A DNA stretch of 45,336 nt, taken from assembly GCF_008868175.1 (NCBI RefSeq), contig NZ_WBKT01000033.1, positions 1 to 45,336 of the forward strand. The letters are read 5' to 3'. Each line of letters begins with the position of its first letter. Position 1 is the stretch's first letter. Below the pieces are notes generated by a model. That model had not been told where the DNA came from. It did not search any database and worked only from the letters and a program-made list of their open reading frames with translations. A program made the position numbers and the translations under genes. Shown piece by piece: positions 32,513 through 39,915 of the stretch. Origin of the DNA: Micromonospora sp. AMSO31t. GTDB lineage: Bacteria; Actinomycetota; Actinomycetes; Mycobacteriales; Micromonosporaceae.

Positions 32513-32800
32513 TCAGGGCTCGGGGACCACCAGGTCGGCGTATTCGGGGTGGCGCTGGATGAACTTGGCCATGAACTCGCACTGCGTCACGACGCGGCCG
32601 CCGCGCTCGCGGATCTGGTCGAGCGTGCCCCCGATCAGCGCCGAGCCCACCCCCATGTTCTGGTAGCGCTCGTCCACCTGGGTGTGCGTGAAGACCAGCA
32701 CCTCGCCGCGCGGCACGTACGCGGTGAACCCGGCCAGCGCGTCGTCGACCAGGATCTCGAAGCGGCGCTGCGCGGGGTTCTCCTCGACCAGGAAGCTCAC
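32513..32800 (-). CDS. GNAT family N-acetyltransferase-like protein
   Basis: The 95-residue protein is the short YjdJ/COG2388-type GNAT: FEILVDDALAGFTAYVPRGE, VFTHTQVDERYQNMGVGSALIGGTLDQIRERG (acetyl-CoA loop), and VVTQCEFMAKFIQRHPEYADLV. It would acetylate a small substrate or protein. The GTG start overlaps the stop of the upstream aminotransferase gene by four bases (GTGA), so the two are coupled. Confidence 0.9.
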   Translation of the reverse strand: MSFLVEENPAQRRFEILVDDALAGFTAYVPRGEVLVFTHTQVDERYQNMGVGSALIGGTLDQIRERGGRVVTQCEFMAKFIQRHPEYADLVVPEP

Positions 32801-34023
32801 CCGGCCATTCTCTCCCCGGCGGCGGCCAGCCGGTCGAGTTCGGCCAGCAAGCGGTCCACCTCCTCGACCGTGTTGTAGTGGTAGACGCTCGCCCGGACCG
32901 CGCCGCCGCTGTCCCGCAGGCCCATCGTCCGGAAGCACTCGTAGGCGTAGTAGTCGCCGGAGGAGAGGCAGACACCGGCCGCGCCCAGCGCCGCCGCGGT
33001 GTCCGCCGGGGTCCACCCGGCCACCCGGAACGACACCGTCGGGCAGCGCCGGGCCGGCGAGCCGTGGACGGTGACGAAGGGGCGGGCGGCCAGCCCGGCG
33101 AGCAGCCGCTCGAAGACGGCCTCCTCGTGCGCCTGTGCGGCGGCCAGCCCGGCCCGCAGCCGGTCCCGGCGGCCGCCGGTCGCGTCCCCGTCGAGGGTGG
33201 CCAGGTGATCCACCGCCGCGACCACCCCGGCCAGCAGCGGGAAGCTCGGGGTGCCGTACTCGAACCGGTCGGGGACCGCGTCGGAGGACGGCAGCAGCTT
33301 CGCCGGGCGCAGCGACGCCCAGCGGGCCGGGTCGGCGGCCATCGCGGCCAGGTGCGGCCCGGACCACTTGTAGGCGCTGGTCACCAGGAAGTCCGCGCCG
33401 AGCGACGCCAGGTCGGTGGGGCCGTGCGGCACCGCGTGGACCCCGTCCACGCAGACCAGCGCGCCGGCCGCGTGCGCGGTCTTGGCGATCGCCGCCACGT
33501 CCGGCACGGTGCCGATCGCGTTGCTGCCGGCGGTCACCGCCACCAGCCGGGTGCGCTCGGTGACCAGGTCGGCGTACTGGCCGGCGGGCAGTTCCCCCGT
33601 CGCCGGGTCGAACTCGGCCCAGCGCACCGTCGCCCCGGCGGCCTCGGCCGCCTGCACCCACGGCCGAACGTTGGCGTCGTGGTCCAGCCGGGAGACCACC
33701 ACCTCGTCGCCCGGGCGCCAGCCCGCGCCGAGGGTCCGGGCCAGGGTGTACGTGAGCGCCGTGGCGCTCGGGCCCAGCACCACGCCGTCCGGCTCCCCGC
33801 CGAGCAGGTCGGCCACCGCGGCGCGGGCCGCGGCCACCAGGTCCAGCGACCGCCGACCGGGCACGAACGCGGTGCTCCGGTTGCCGGTGGCGGTGGTCAT
33901 GGCGGCGGCGACCGCCTCGATCACCGGCCGGGCGGTCTGGGTGCCGCCGGCGCCGTCGAAGTGGGCGAAGCCCTCGGTCAGGGCGGGATAGGCGGCCCGG
34001 GTGCGGGCGATGTCGAAGGGCAT
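32797..34023 (-). CDS. Cysteine desulfurase-like protein (aminotransferase class V)
   Basis: The 408-residue PLP enzyme has the conserved histidine-containing SRLDHDANVRPW loop, VCVDGVHAVPHGPTDL, and Schiff-base Lys219 in TSAYKWSGPH. It matches the TIGR01976 cysteine desulfurase-like group; the mobile catalytic-cysteine loop of IscS is not evident. Activity on cysteine or a related amino acid is unproven. It is the first gene of a two-gene unit with the GNAT protein. The start is leaderless by its -10 box. Confidence 0.88.
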   Translation of the reverse strand: MPFDIARTRAAYPALTEGFAHFDGAGGTQTARPVIEAVAAAMTTATGNRSTAFVPGRRSLDLVAAARAAVADLLGGEPDGVVLGPSATALTYTLARTLGAGWRPGDEVVVSRLDHDANVRPWVQAAEAAGATVRWAEFDPATGELPAGQYADLVTERTRLVAVTAGSNAIGTVPDVAAIAKTAHAAGALVCVDGVHAVPHGPTDLASLGADFLVTSAYKWSGPHLAAMAADPARWASLRPAKLLPSSDAVPDRFEYGTPSFPLLAGVVAAVDHLATLDGDATGGRRDRLRAGLAAAQAHEEAVFERLLAGLAARPFVTVHGSPARRCPTVSFRVAGWTPADTAAALGAAGVCLSSGDYYAYECFRTMGLRDSGGAVRASVYHYNTVEEVDRLLAELDRLAAAGERMAG

Positions 34024-34029
34024 GCCGGG

Positions 34030-34035
34030 ACCCTA
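34030..34035 (-). promoter_or_regulatory. -10 box, leaderless aminotransferase gene
   Basis: TAGGGT on the minus strand ends six bases before the ATG at 34023. No Shine-Dalgarno sequence is seen in between. Confidence 0.5.
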
Positions 34036-34084
34036 GCCCCCGCCGGGGCGATCACCGGTGGGTGGCGGTGTGGCCGTCGTCTCG

Positions 34085-34090
34085 TACCCT
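34085..34090 (+). promoter_or_regulatory. -10 box, leaderless lipoprotein gene
   Basis: TACCCT ends seven bases before the GTG at 34098, so the message should begin near the start codon. It is divergent from the leaderless aminotransferase gene. Confidence 0.5.
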
Positions 34091-34097
34091 TGGCGAG

Positions 34098-34463
34098 GTG
34101 ACGAACCGACGCGTTTCCCCCTCGCTGACCCCCACCCGCCGGGCCGCCGGCCTGCTGGCCGGCCTTGCGCTCGGCGCCGCGCTGCTGGCCGGTTGCAGTT
34201 CGGAGAACGCCTCCACCGACTGCGGCCTGGACGCCTGCACCGTCACCTTCGAGCGTGGCGTCGACGCCAGCGCCACCGTCCTCGGCGTCGAGGCGAAGCT
34301 CGTCGGGGCCGAGGGCGACCAGGTCACCGTCGAGGTGGCCGGGGAGCAGCTCTCGCTCACCGTGGGCCAGCAGGCCGCCCAGGCCGGCGGCTTCTCGGTG
34401 ACCCTCGACAGCGTCACCGACCAGCAGGTCGTCGTCCGGGTGGCCCGCGACCCCAACGGCTGA
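34098..34463 (+). CDS. Small secreted lipoprotein
   Basis: The 121-residue protein starts with a basic N-region (TNRRVSPSLTPTRRA), a hydrophobic core (AGLLAGLALGAALL) and a lipobox LLAGC at about residues 29-33. The cysteine would be lipid-modified after signal peptidase II cleavage. The mature part of about 88 residues is beta-rich with two cysteines (TDCGLDACTV) and ends in ARDPNG. Its function is unknown. GTG 34098 is the only start compatible with the signal peptide and -10 spacing. Confidence 0.8.
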   Translation: MTNRRVSPSLTPTRRAAGLLAGLALGAALLAGCSSENASTDCGLDACTVTFERGVDASATVLGVEAKLVGAEGDQVTVEVAGEQLSLTVGQQAAQAGGFSVTLDSVTDQQVVVRVARDPNG

Positions 34464-34493
34464 GCGCCGGGCCGGGCGGCGGCGGCGGCCGAC

Positions 34494-34518
34494 GTTTGGA
34501 AATCTTCGCACGGGGAGA
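34494..34518 (+). promoter_or_regulatory. Possible sigma-B-like promoter of DUF1206 gene
   Basis: GTTT (34494-34497), 15 bases, GGGAGA (34513-34518) resembles the sigma-B consensus with mismatches in the -10 box. The ATG at 34529 follows closely. Confidence 0.35.
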
Positions 34519-34528
34519 TTGAGGCGCC

Positions 34529-35350
34529 ATGTCTCTCACCCGGAACGCCGGAGCCACCGCCGCCCAGGCCGCGAACAGCAGGTGGCTCGAACTGTTGACC
34601 CGGGCCGGTTTCATCGGCTACGGGATCGTGCACCTCCTCTTCGCCTGGCTGGCCCTTCAGATCGCGTTCGGCAGGTCGGGGGAGGAGGGCAACCAGAACG
34701 GCGCGCTGCGCACCCTCGGCGCCCAACCGCTGGGCAAGTTCCTCCTGGTCGCCGTCGCGGTCGGGCTCTTCGCCATGGCGATCTGGCAGGCGTTCGAGGC
34801 GGTCATCGGCCACCGCTTCCGGCGCGGCAAGGAGAAGCTCTTCGAGCGGATCGCCTCCGTCGTCCGCGTGATCGTCTTCGTCTGGCTGGGCTGGACCGCC
34901 GTCAAGGTCTTTCAGGACGCCAGCAGCAACGCGGCCGACCAGCAGCAGCAGTTCACCGAGAAGCTGATGGCCTCCGAGGGCGGCCGGTGGCTGGTCGGGC
35001 TGGCCGGCCTCGTGCTCGCCGCGGTCGGCATCGGCATGGTGATCTACGGGCTGAAGAAGAAGTTCGAGCGCAACCTCAAGACCGGCGAGATGAGCCCGAA
35101 GACGCGCACCCTGACCCGCCGCCTCGGCATGGCCGGGTACGCCGCCCGGGGCGCGGTGTTCGCCATCGCCGGCCTGCTCATCGTGACGGCCGCCGTGAAG
35201 TACGACCCGGAGAAGGCCCGCGGCCTGGACGCCGCCCTGCGCACCCTCCGCGACCAGTCGTACGGGCCGGTGCTGCTGGCGCTCATGGCGCTCGGCATCG
35301 CCGCCTTCGGCGTCTACTGCTTCCTCCAGTCGCGCTACCGCCGGGTGTGA
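34529..35350 (+). CDS. DUF1206 domain-containing membrane protein
   Basis: The 273-residue protein has three repeated DUF1206 units, each of two membrane helices (about 25-95, 105-185, 200-270), with recurring glycine-tyrosine-containing starts such as RAGFIGYGIVHLLFAW and RLGMAGYAARGAVFAIAG. Function unknown; the family is common in actinobacterial envelopes. GAGG precedes the ATG. It stands alone between the lipoprotein and the mechanosensitive channel. Confidence 0.9.
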   Translation: MSLTRNAGATAAQAANSRWLELLTRAGFIGYGIVHLLFAWLALQIAFGRSGEEGNQNGALRTLGAQPLGKFLLVAVAVGLFAMAIWQAFEAVIGHRFRRGKEKLFERIASVVRVIVFVWLGWTAVKVFQDASSNAADQQQQFTEKLMASEGGRWLVGLAGLVLAAVGIGMVIYGLKKKFERNLKTGEMSPKTRTLTRRLGMAGYAARGAVFAIAGLLIVTAAVKYDPEKARGLDAALRTLRDQSYGPVLLALMALGIAAFGVYCFLQSRYRRV

Positions 35351-35426
35351 TCCTGGTCGATACGCAATAGTCCGGGCACCATTGGGCCTTTGCCCGATTC
35401 CGCCCGGCCGGAGGGAGACCGAGAAC

Positions 35427-36623
35427 GTGCAGACCTACCTCGTGACCGCCGTCGCCGCGCTCGCCGCGGCGGCGGTCGCGCTGTTGCTGGTCGAGGTGGT
35501 GCACCGGGCCACCCGCCGGCTGGGCCGGCGCTCGCTGCTGATGACCGAGCTGACCGAGCACTCGCACCGCTCGTTCCAGGTGGCCGCGACCGTGCTCGCC
35601 GTGCAACTCGCCGTGCGCTTCACCACCCTGTACGCGGTGGGGAGCCCGTGGCGGCAGCTCGTCCTGCACGTCCTGGTGCTCGCCCTGATCGCCGCCGCCG
35701 CCTGGCTGGTGGCCTCGCTGCTGGTGGTGGCGGAGGACACCGCGCTGGCCCGGTTCCGGGTGGACGTGCCGAACAACCGGCACGCCCGGCGGGTGCGTAC
35801 GCAGGTGGTGCTGTTGCGCCGGCTCACCATCGCGGTGATCGTGGTGCTCGCCCTCGGCGTGATGCTGATGACCTTCCCCGCCGTCCGCGGCATCGGCGCC
35901 GGCGTGCTGACCAGCGCCGGTGTGGTCGGTGTGGTCGCGGCGCTGGCCGCGCAGAGCCTGCTGGGCAACGTCTTCGCCGGCCTCCAGCTCGCCTTCAGCG
36001 ACGCCGTGCGCCTCGACGACGTGGTGGTGGTCGAGGGGGAGTGGGGCCGGGTCGAGGAGCTGACCCTCAGCTACGTGGTGGTGCAGATCTGGGACGACCG
36101 CCGGCTCATCCTGCCCACCTCCTACTTCACCAGCACCCCGTTCCAGAACTGGACGCGCACCGAGGCGGCGGTGCTCGGCACCGCCGAGTTCGACCTGGAC
36201 TGGGCCATCCCGGTGCAGGCCATGCGGGAGGAGCTGCGGCGGCTCTGCGAGAGCACCGAGCTGTGGGACGGCCGGGTCTGCGTGCTCCAGGTCACCGACG
36301 CCACCGGCGGTATGGTCAAGGTCCGGGCCCTGGTCAGCGCGGCCGACGCCGGCAGCCTGTGGGACCTGCGCTGCCTGGTGCGCGAGCACCTCGTCGCCTG
36401 GGTCCGCGACCAGCGCCCGACCGCCCTGCCCCGGCTGCGCGCCGAGGTGGGCGACACCGCGGGCCCGCTGCCCTGGCAGGCGGTGCAGCCGCGCCGGCCG
36501 GCCCGCCGGCTGCCCGACACCGAGGTCCCCGACGACGCGCGGGTCTTCGGCGGCAGCGACGACGGCGAGGCCCGCAGCGAGGCGTTCGTCGGCCGGGAGG
36601 ACCACGCCGACGCCCGCCGCTGA
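35427..36623 (+). CDS. Small-conductance mechanosensitive channel (MscS family)
   Basis: The 398-residue protein has four N-terminal membrane segments, the pore-lining TM3-like helix (AGVLTSAGVVGVVAALAAQSLL), the NVFAGLQLAFSDAVRLDDVV segment, and the beta domain VEGEWGRVEELTLSYVVV...RLILPTSYF. It would open under membrane tension and release solutes. The C-terminal 60 residues are charged and disordered. The GTG at 35427 has GGAGGGAGA upstream. A very strong hairpin follows the gene. Confidence 0.9.
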   Translation: MQTYLVTAVAALAAAAVALLLVEVVHRATRRLGRRSLLMTELTEHSHRSFQVAATVLAVQLAVRFTTLYAVGSPWRQLVLHVLVLALIAAAAWLVASLLVVAEDTALARFRVDVPNNRHARRVRTQVVLLRRLTIAVIVVLALGVMLMTFPAVRGIGAGVLTSAGVVGVVAALAAQSLLGNVFAGLQLAFSDAVRLDDVVVVEGEWGRVEELTLSYVVVQIWDDRRLILPTSYFTSTPFQNWTRTEAAVLGTAEFDLDWAIPVQAMREELRRLCESTELWDGRVCVLQVTDATGGMVKVRALVSAADAGSLWDLRCLVREHLVAWVRDQRPTALPRLRAEVGDTAGPLPWQAVQPRRPARRLPDTEVPDDARVFGGSDDGEARSEAFVGREDHADARR

Positions 36624-36637
36624 TCCCGCACGCCTCC

Positions 36638-36676
36638 GGAGCCCCCGGCAGCCGCCCCCGCGGCGCCGGGGGCTCC
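36638..36676 (+). terminator. Strong hairpin terminator after MscS gene
   Basis: GGAGCCCCCGGC (36638-36649) pairs with GCCGGGGGCTCC (36665-36676), and the interior GCCGC (36651-36655) pairs with GCGGC (36660-36664). The total stem is about 17 base pairs with a single bulged base. The rest of the 310-base gap to 36934 has promoter and hairpin elements but no gene. Confidence 0.8.
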
Positions 36677-36811
36677 GCGCGTCGGCGCCCGCTCGTGACC
36701 TCGGCCCCGGCCCGCCCGTTGCATCTGCCGGATGCCGGTGGAGCCGCGGCCGGTGGGGCCGGCCGCGTTTGATCGGCGCATTCCGGGGGACCTGCTGCGC
36801 ACGCCCCGGAT

Positions 36812-36869
36812 CCGGCCGCCGCACGGCGGCCGGGCGAGGACATGGTGTGCGGCCGGGTCGACCGGCCGC
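36812..36869. repeat. Two tandem hairpins sharing GCGGCCGG
   Basis: CCGGCCGCC-N4-GGCGGCCGG (36812-36833) and GCGGCCGG-N5-CCGGCCGC (36849-36869) lie in tandem upstream of the holin-like gene's promoter. They may be regulator-binding sites or secondary structure; their function is unknown. Confidence 0.5.
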
Positions 36870-36878
36870 TCCGCGCAG

Positions 36879-36904
36879 GATTGACGGGCGGCGACTCCGG
36901 GCAT
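36879..36904 (+). promoter_or_regulatory. Sigma-B-like promoter of holin-like operon
   Basis: GATT (36879-36882), 16 bases, GGGCAT (36899-36904), each box one base off consensus. Transcription would start near 36911, leaving a 24-base leader with AAAGGAGGA. Confidence 0.5.
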
Positions 36905-36934
36905 ACAGCGCGGTGATGATGAAAGGAGGACAGC

Positions 36935-37369
36935 ATGGCTGACGTCGCGAGTCGCAGCGCGTCCCGGACCGGGCAGGAGCCGTCCACCGCCGAACTGGTG
37001 CAGCGGGCCACCGAACAGGTCACCCGCCTGGTGCGGGACGAGCTGGCGCTGGCCCGGGCGGAACTGACCCAGAAGGGCAAGCACGCCGGGATCGGGATCG
37101 GTCTGTTCGGCGGCGGCGGGGTGATGGCCCTCTACGGTGCCGGCGCGCTGGTCGCCACCGTGATCCTGCTGCTGGATCTGGTCATGCCGGCGTGGCTGGC
37201 CGCGCTGATCGTGGCGGTGGCGCTCTTCGTGCTCGCCGGCATCCTGGCGCTGGTCGGCAAGAAGCAGGTCAGCCGTGCCGTCCCGCCGGTGCCGGAGGCG
37301 ACGGTCCGCAGCGTCCGGGCGGACCTGGACACCGTCACCGCCGCGGTGAAGGACGGGAGGCGGGCATGA
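36935..37369 (+). CDS. Phage holin family (Phage_holin_3_6) membrane protein
   Basis: The 144-residue protein has an amphipathic N-terminal helix (STAELVQRATEQVTRLVRDEL), two membrane helices (GIGLFGGGGVMALYGAGALVATVILLL and LAALIVAVALFVLAGILALVG) and a hydrophilic C-terminus. The name comes from remote similarity; in actinobacteria this is a chromosomal stress or envelope protein, not a phage lysis gene. It has a strong ribosome site, AAAGGAGGA. The next gene overlaps its stop by four bases. Confidence 0.88.
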   Translation: MADVASRSASRTGQEPSTAELVQRATEQVTRLVRDELALARAELTQKGKHAGIGIGLFGGGGVMALYGAGALVATVILLLDLVMPAWLAALIVAVALFVLAGILALVGKKQVSRAVPPVPEATVRSVRADLDTVTAAVKDGRRA

Positions 37370-37707
37370 CCGGCAACGGAACCGGGGACGTGGCGGCGCT
37401 CCGGGAGGAGATCCGCCGGACCCGGGTGGAGCTGGGTGAGACGATGGAGCTGCTGGCCGCCAGGGCCGACGTGAAGGCCCTGGTGCGGCACTCCGCCGAG
37501 CAGGCGAAGGTGCGGGTGCGCGAGCAGGCGGCGCTGACCGTGGCCCGGGTGCGCGGGCAGGCGGCGGAGAAGGCCCGGCTGGTCCGGGCGCAGGCCTATG
37601 AGAAGGGTGGGGCGGTCGGGCGCAACCCGGTGCCGTGGGCGGCCGTCGCGGCCGGCGCCGTGGCCACCGCGGTGGTGCTGCTGATCGTCCGTGGGAGGCG
37701 CAGGTGA
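37366..37707 (+). CDS. DUF3618 domain-containing protein
   Basis: The 113-residue protein has the DUF3618 motif ALREEIRRTRVELGETMELLAARADVK near the N-terminus. A basic helix region follows, then a C-terminal membrane segment (WAAVAAGAVATAVVLLIVRG). The ATGA overlap couples it to the holin-like gene. The family is a common partner of holin-like and DUF4235 proteins in actinobacterial envelopes; its role is unknown. Confidence 0.92.
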   Translation: MTGNGTGDVAALREEIRRTRVELGETMELLAARADVKALVRHSAEQAKVRVREQAALTVARVRGQAAEKARLVRAQAYEKGGAVGRNPVPWAAVAAGAVATAVVLLIVRGRRR

Positions 37708-37976
37708 GCAAGGGCATCGGCAGGGTTGTCTACAAGCCGGTCGGGGTGCTGATGGGTCTGGCCGCCGGCACCGTCGCCGGGGTCATCTTCCGGCAGGTCT
37801 GGAAGATGACGGCCGGCGACGGCGAGGCGCCCAGCGCCACCGACGAGGACCGCCGCTGGGGCGAGATCCTCGCCGCCGCGGCGTTGCAGGGTGCCATCTT
37901 CGCGGTCGTGCGGGCCGCCGTGGACCGGGGCGGGGCGGTCGGCGTGCGCCGGCTCACCGGTAGCTGGCCCGACTGA
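37704..37976 (+). CDS. DUF4235 domain-containing membrane protein
   Basis: The 90-residue protein has a first hydrophobic segment (VGVLMGLAAGTVAGVIFRQVW), a polar middle (GDGEAPSATDEDRRWGEIL) and a second segment (AAAALQGAIFAVVRAAVDRG) that match DUF4235. The GTGA start couples it to the DUF3618 gene. It is the last gene of the three-gene unit, and a terminator follows 11 bases later. Function unknown. Confidence 0.92.
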   Translation: MSKGIGRVVYKPVGVLMGLAAGTVAGVIFRQVWKMTAGDGEAPSATDEDRRWGEILAAAALQGAIFAVVRAAVDRGGAVGVRRLTGSWPD

Positions 37977-37987
37977 TTCCATACGCA

Positions 37988-38027
37988 CGAAAGGCCCCTT
38001 TCCACCTCGGTGGACAGGGGCCTTTCG
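37988..38027 (+). terminator. Rho-independent terminator after holin-like operon
   Basis: CGAAAGGCCCCTTTCCACC pairs with GGTGGACAGGGGCCTTTCG around a two-base centre. The 19-base stem has one mismatch. This is one of the clearest terminators in the window. Confidence 0.85.
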
Positions 38028-38098
38028 CATGGCCTCGACCGGCCCGCCCAGTGGATCTGCGGCCGCCGTCAGGTCACATGTCGGAGAATTTCGTCGGG

Positions 38099-38265
38099 TA
38101 GGCTGTGCGAAGTTTTTGCGTACGTGGTTTGCTGTCTCACGCTGTTGAGAGACGCGTGGGTTGAGAGAAGTCTCCTTCACCGGGGGCCGCCTCAGGCGCC
38201 GCTGCTCGAAAACGGCCAATCGGCCGCACGGCGTGCTCGGCCGCCAGTTTTAGAAGGAGATACAC
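38099..38265 (+). promoter_or_regulatory. Promoter and long leader of cold shock gene
   Basis: TAGGCT at 38099-38104 is a likely -10 box. The leader of about 155 bases has AT-rich stretches unlike its surroundings and ends with the strong ribosome site GAAGGAGATA nine bases before the ATG. Long untranslated leaders are typical of csp genes and can control cold-responsive translation. Confidence 0.5.
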
Positions 38266-38469
38266 ATGGCGCAGGGAACCGTGAAGTGGTTCAACGCTGA
38301 CAAGGGCTTCGGCTTCATCACCGTCGACGGCGGGGGTGCTGACGTGTTCGTCCACTTCTCGGCCATCCAGTCCAGCGGCTACCGCACGCTGGAGGAGAAC
38401 CAGCGGGTGGAGTTCGAGATCGCCCAGGGTCAGAAGGGTCCGCAGGCCGAGCAGGTCCGCCCCATCTGA
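38266..38469 (+). CDS. Cold shock protein (CspA family)
   Basis: The 67-residue beta-barrel nucleic-acid chaperone has all family motifs: [18 protein letters not shown] (RNP1 KGFGFI), DVFVHFSAI (RNP2), and [15 protein letters not shown]. It binds single-stranded RNA and DNA and keeps messages unfolded, for example in the cold. Length and sequence are normal. It has its own promoter and a terminator. Confidence 0.97.
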   Translation: MAQGTVKWFNADKGFGFITVDGGGADVFVHFSAIQSSGYRTLEENQRVEFEIAQGQKGPQAEQVRPI

Positions 38470-38505
38470 GCTGTCGGAGCACCGGCCGCGCCGGCCGGTG
38501 CGCAG

Positions 38506-38539
38506 AAGCCCCGCGTCCCTTCCGGGAGGCGGGGCTTTT
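38506..38539 (+). terminator. Rho-independent terminator of csp gene
   Basis: AAGCCCCGC…GCGGGGCTT with an inner CCC-TTCC-GGG stem ends in TTTT at 38536-38539. It lies 37 bases after the stop. Confidence 0.85.
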
Positions 38540-38561
38540 CCGCACTGTGGACTCCCGGTGC

Positions 38562-38759
38562 TCAGCCGCGCCGGCGCCGGGCCCGCATCCCGAACCACAG
38601 CGCGACGAGTCCGATGAGGACGAGCACCGGGCCGGCGACCGCCCAGATCCGGTGGTCGGTCAGGACGCTGCCCTCGACGTAGCCCAGGCCGGCCACGGTC
38701 CACAGGGCACCGAGCACCACGGCCAGCAGCCCCACGGTGAGCCGGAACCAGCCCCTCAT
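38562..38759 (-). CDS. Small membrane protein (65 aa)
   Basis: The protein has two membrane helices: LTVGLLAVVLGALWTVAGLGYV at about 7-28 and IWAVAGPVLVLIGLVALWFGM at about 38-58. A basic tail (RARRRRG) follows. Related small proteins seem common in this family, but no function is known. A GGAGGGGG ribosome site precedes the ATG. It is convergent with csp. Confidence 0.75.
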   Translation of the reverse strand: MRGWFRLTVGLLAVVLGALWTVAGLGYVEGSVLTDHRIWAVAGPVLVLIGLVALWFGMRARRRRG

Positions 38760-38847
38760 CGTTCCCCCTCCGACGCGCGCCCGGCTCCAGCATGCCCGCG
38801 GGCGCCGGCCCGCGATGACGGCGCGCCGACGGGCCGCCGGTCCGGGG

Positions 38848-39831
38848 TCACCACCGGTCGTGCACCTGCGGCCGGATCAGCTCGTCGTAGGTGGCGCGGA
38901 CGGCGGCCAGCTCCACCTCGGTCAGCGGCGGCAGGCCGGCCGCGGCGGCGTTGCGCCGGGCCTGCTCGGCGTTGCGGGCGCCCGGGATGACCACGGTGAC
39001 GCCGGGCTGGTCGAGGATCCAGCGCAGCGCGAACTGGGCCATCGTGCGGCCGTCGCCGACCAGCGGCGCGAGCCGGCGCACGGCGGACAGGCCGAGGTCG
39101 TAGTCGACGCCGGAGAAGGTCTCGCCGACGTCGAAGGACTCGCCGTGCCGGTTGAAGGTGCGGTGGTCGTCCGGCGGGAAGGTGGTGTGTTCGTCGTACC
39201 GGCCGGAGAGCAGGCCGCTGGCCAGCGGCACCCGGGCGATGATGCCGACCCCGGCCTTCGCGGCCTCGGGCAGCACCCGCTCCAGGGGCTTGTGCCGCAC
39301 CGCGTTGAGGATGATCTGCACGCTGGCCACACCCGGGCGGGCGATCGCGGTGAGCGCCTGGTCGCTGGTCTCGACGCTGACCCCGTACCCGGCGATCCGC
39401 TCCTCGGCGACCAGGGTGTCCAGGGCGTCGAAGACCCGGTCGTCGGCGAAGACCGCGGTGGGCGGGCAGTGCAGCTGCACCAGGTCGAGGGTGTCCACGC
39501 CGAGGTTGGCCCGGGACCGGTCGGTCCAGGCCCGGAAGTTGTCCAGGGTGTACGCCTCCGGCACCTGCGGCACCCGCCGGCCCATCTTGGTGGCGACGGT
39601 CAGCCCGTGTCCGGGGCGCGCGCGCAGGAACCGGCCGATCAGCTGCTCGCTGCGGCCGTCGCCGTACACGTCGGCGGTGTCCAGGAAGGTGACGCCGGCG
39701 TCGACGGCGGCGCCCAGCACGTCGAGGGCCGTGCTCTCGCTGACCTCGCCCCAGTCCGCGCCGAGCTGCCAGGCGCCGAGTCCGATGATGCCGACGTGCC
39801 GGCTGAGCCGGTCGAAGCTGCGCTGTTCCAC
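38848..39831 (-). CDS. Aldo/keto reductase
   Basis: The 327-residue TIM-barrel oxidoreductase has the family motifs GLGAWQLGADWG, the catalytic tyrosine region in FLDTADVYGDGRSEQLIG, LQLHCPP-like histidine in DLVQLHCPPTAV, and the NADPH-binding TVVIPGARNAEQARRN. It reduces carbonyls with NADPH. The substrate is unknown. The GTG start is leaderless. It is divergent from the methyltransferase gene. Confidence 0.92.
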   Translation of the reverse strand: MEQRSFDRLSRHVGIIGLGAWQLGADWGEVSESTALDVLGAAVDAGVTFLDTADVYGDGRSEQLIGRFLRARPGHGLTVATKMGRRVPQVPEAYTLDNFRAWTDRSRANLGVDTLDLVQLHCPPTAVFADDRVFDALDTLVAEERIAGYGVSVETSDQALTAIARPGVASVQIILNAVRHKPLERVLPEAAKAGVGIIARVPLASGLLSGRYDEHTTFPPDDHRTFNRHGESFDVGETFSGVDYDLGLSAVRRLAPLVGDGRTMAQFALRWILDQPGVTVVIPGARNAEQARRNAAAAGLPPLTEVELAAVRATYDELIRPQVHDRW

Positions 39832-39838
39832 CCGGTCG

Positions 39839-39844
39839 AGCCTA
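39839..39844 (-). promoter_or_regulatory. -10 box, leaderless aldo/keto reductase gene
   Basis: TAGGCT on the minus strand ends seven bases before the GTG at 39831, with no ribosome site between. Confidence 0.5.
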
Positions 39845-39875
39845 GTGAGCCGCTTGCCGAGACGCCCGCGGGGCC

Positions 39876-39904
39876 GTACGGTTCAACAAGACGTACGTAC
39901 GGTT
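39876..39904 (+). promoter_or_regulatory. Direct repeats and palindrome before methyltransferase gene
   Basis: GTACGGTT occurs at 39876-39883 and 39897-39904, 21 bases apart. The second copy adjoins the palindrome GTACGTAC (39893-39900). The spacing of two helical turns suggests a regulator site controlling the methyltransferase/deaminase pair, or both divergent genes. Confidence 0.35.
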
Positions 39905-39915
39905 TGGAGGCTGTC

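Noticed and set aside
36935..37369. Prophage origin because of the holin name
   Set aside because: No phage structural, integrase or lysis genes nearby; this family is chromosomal and widespread in actinobacteria.
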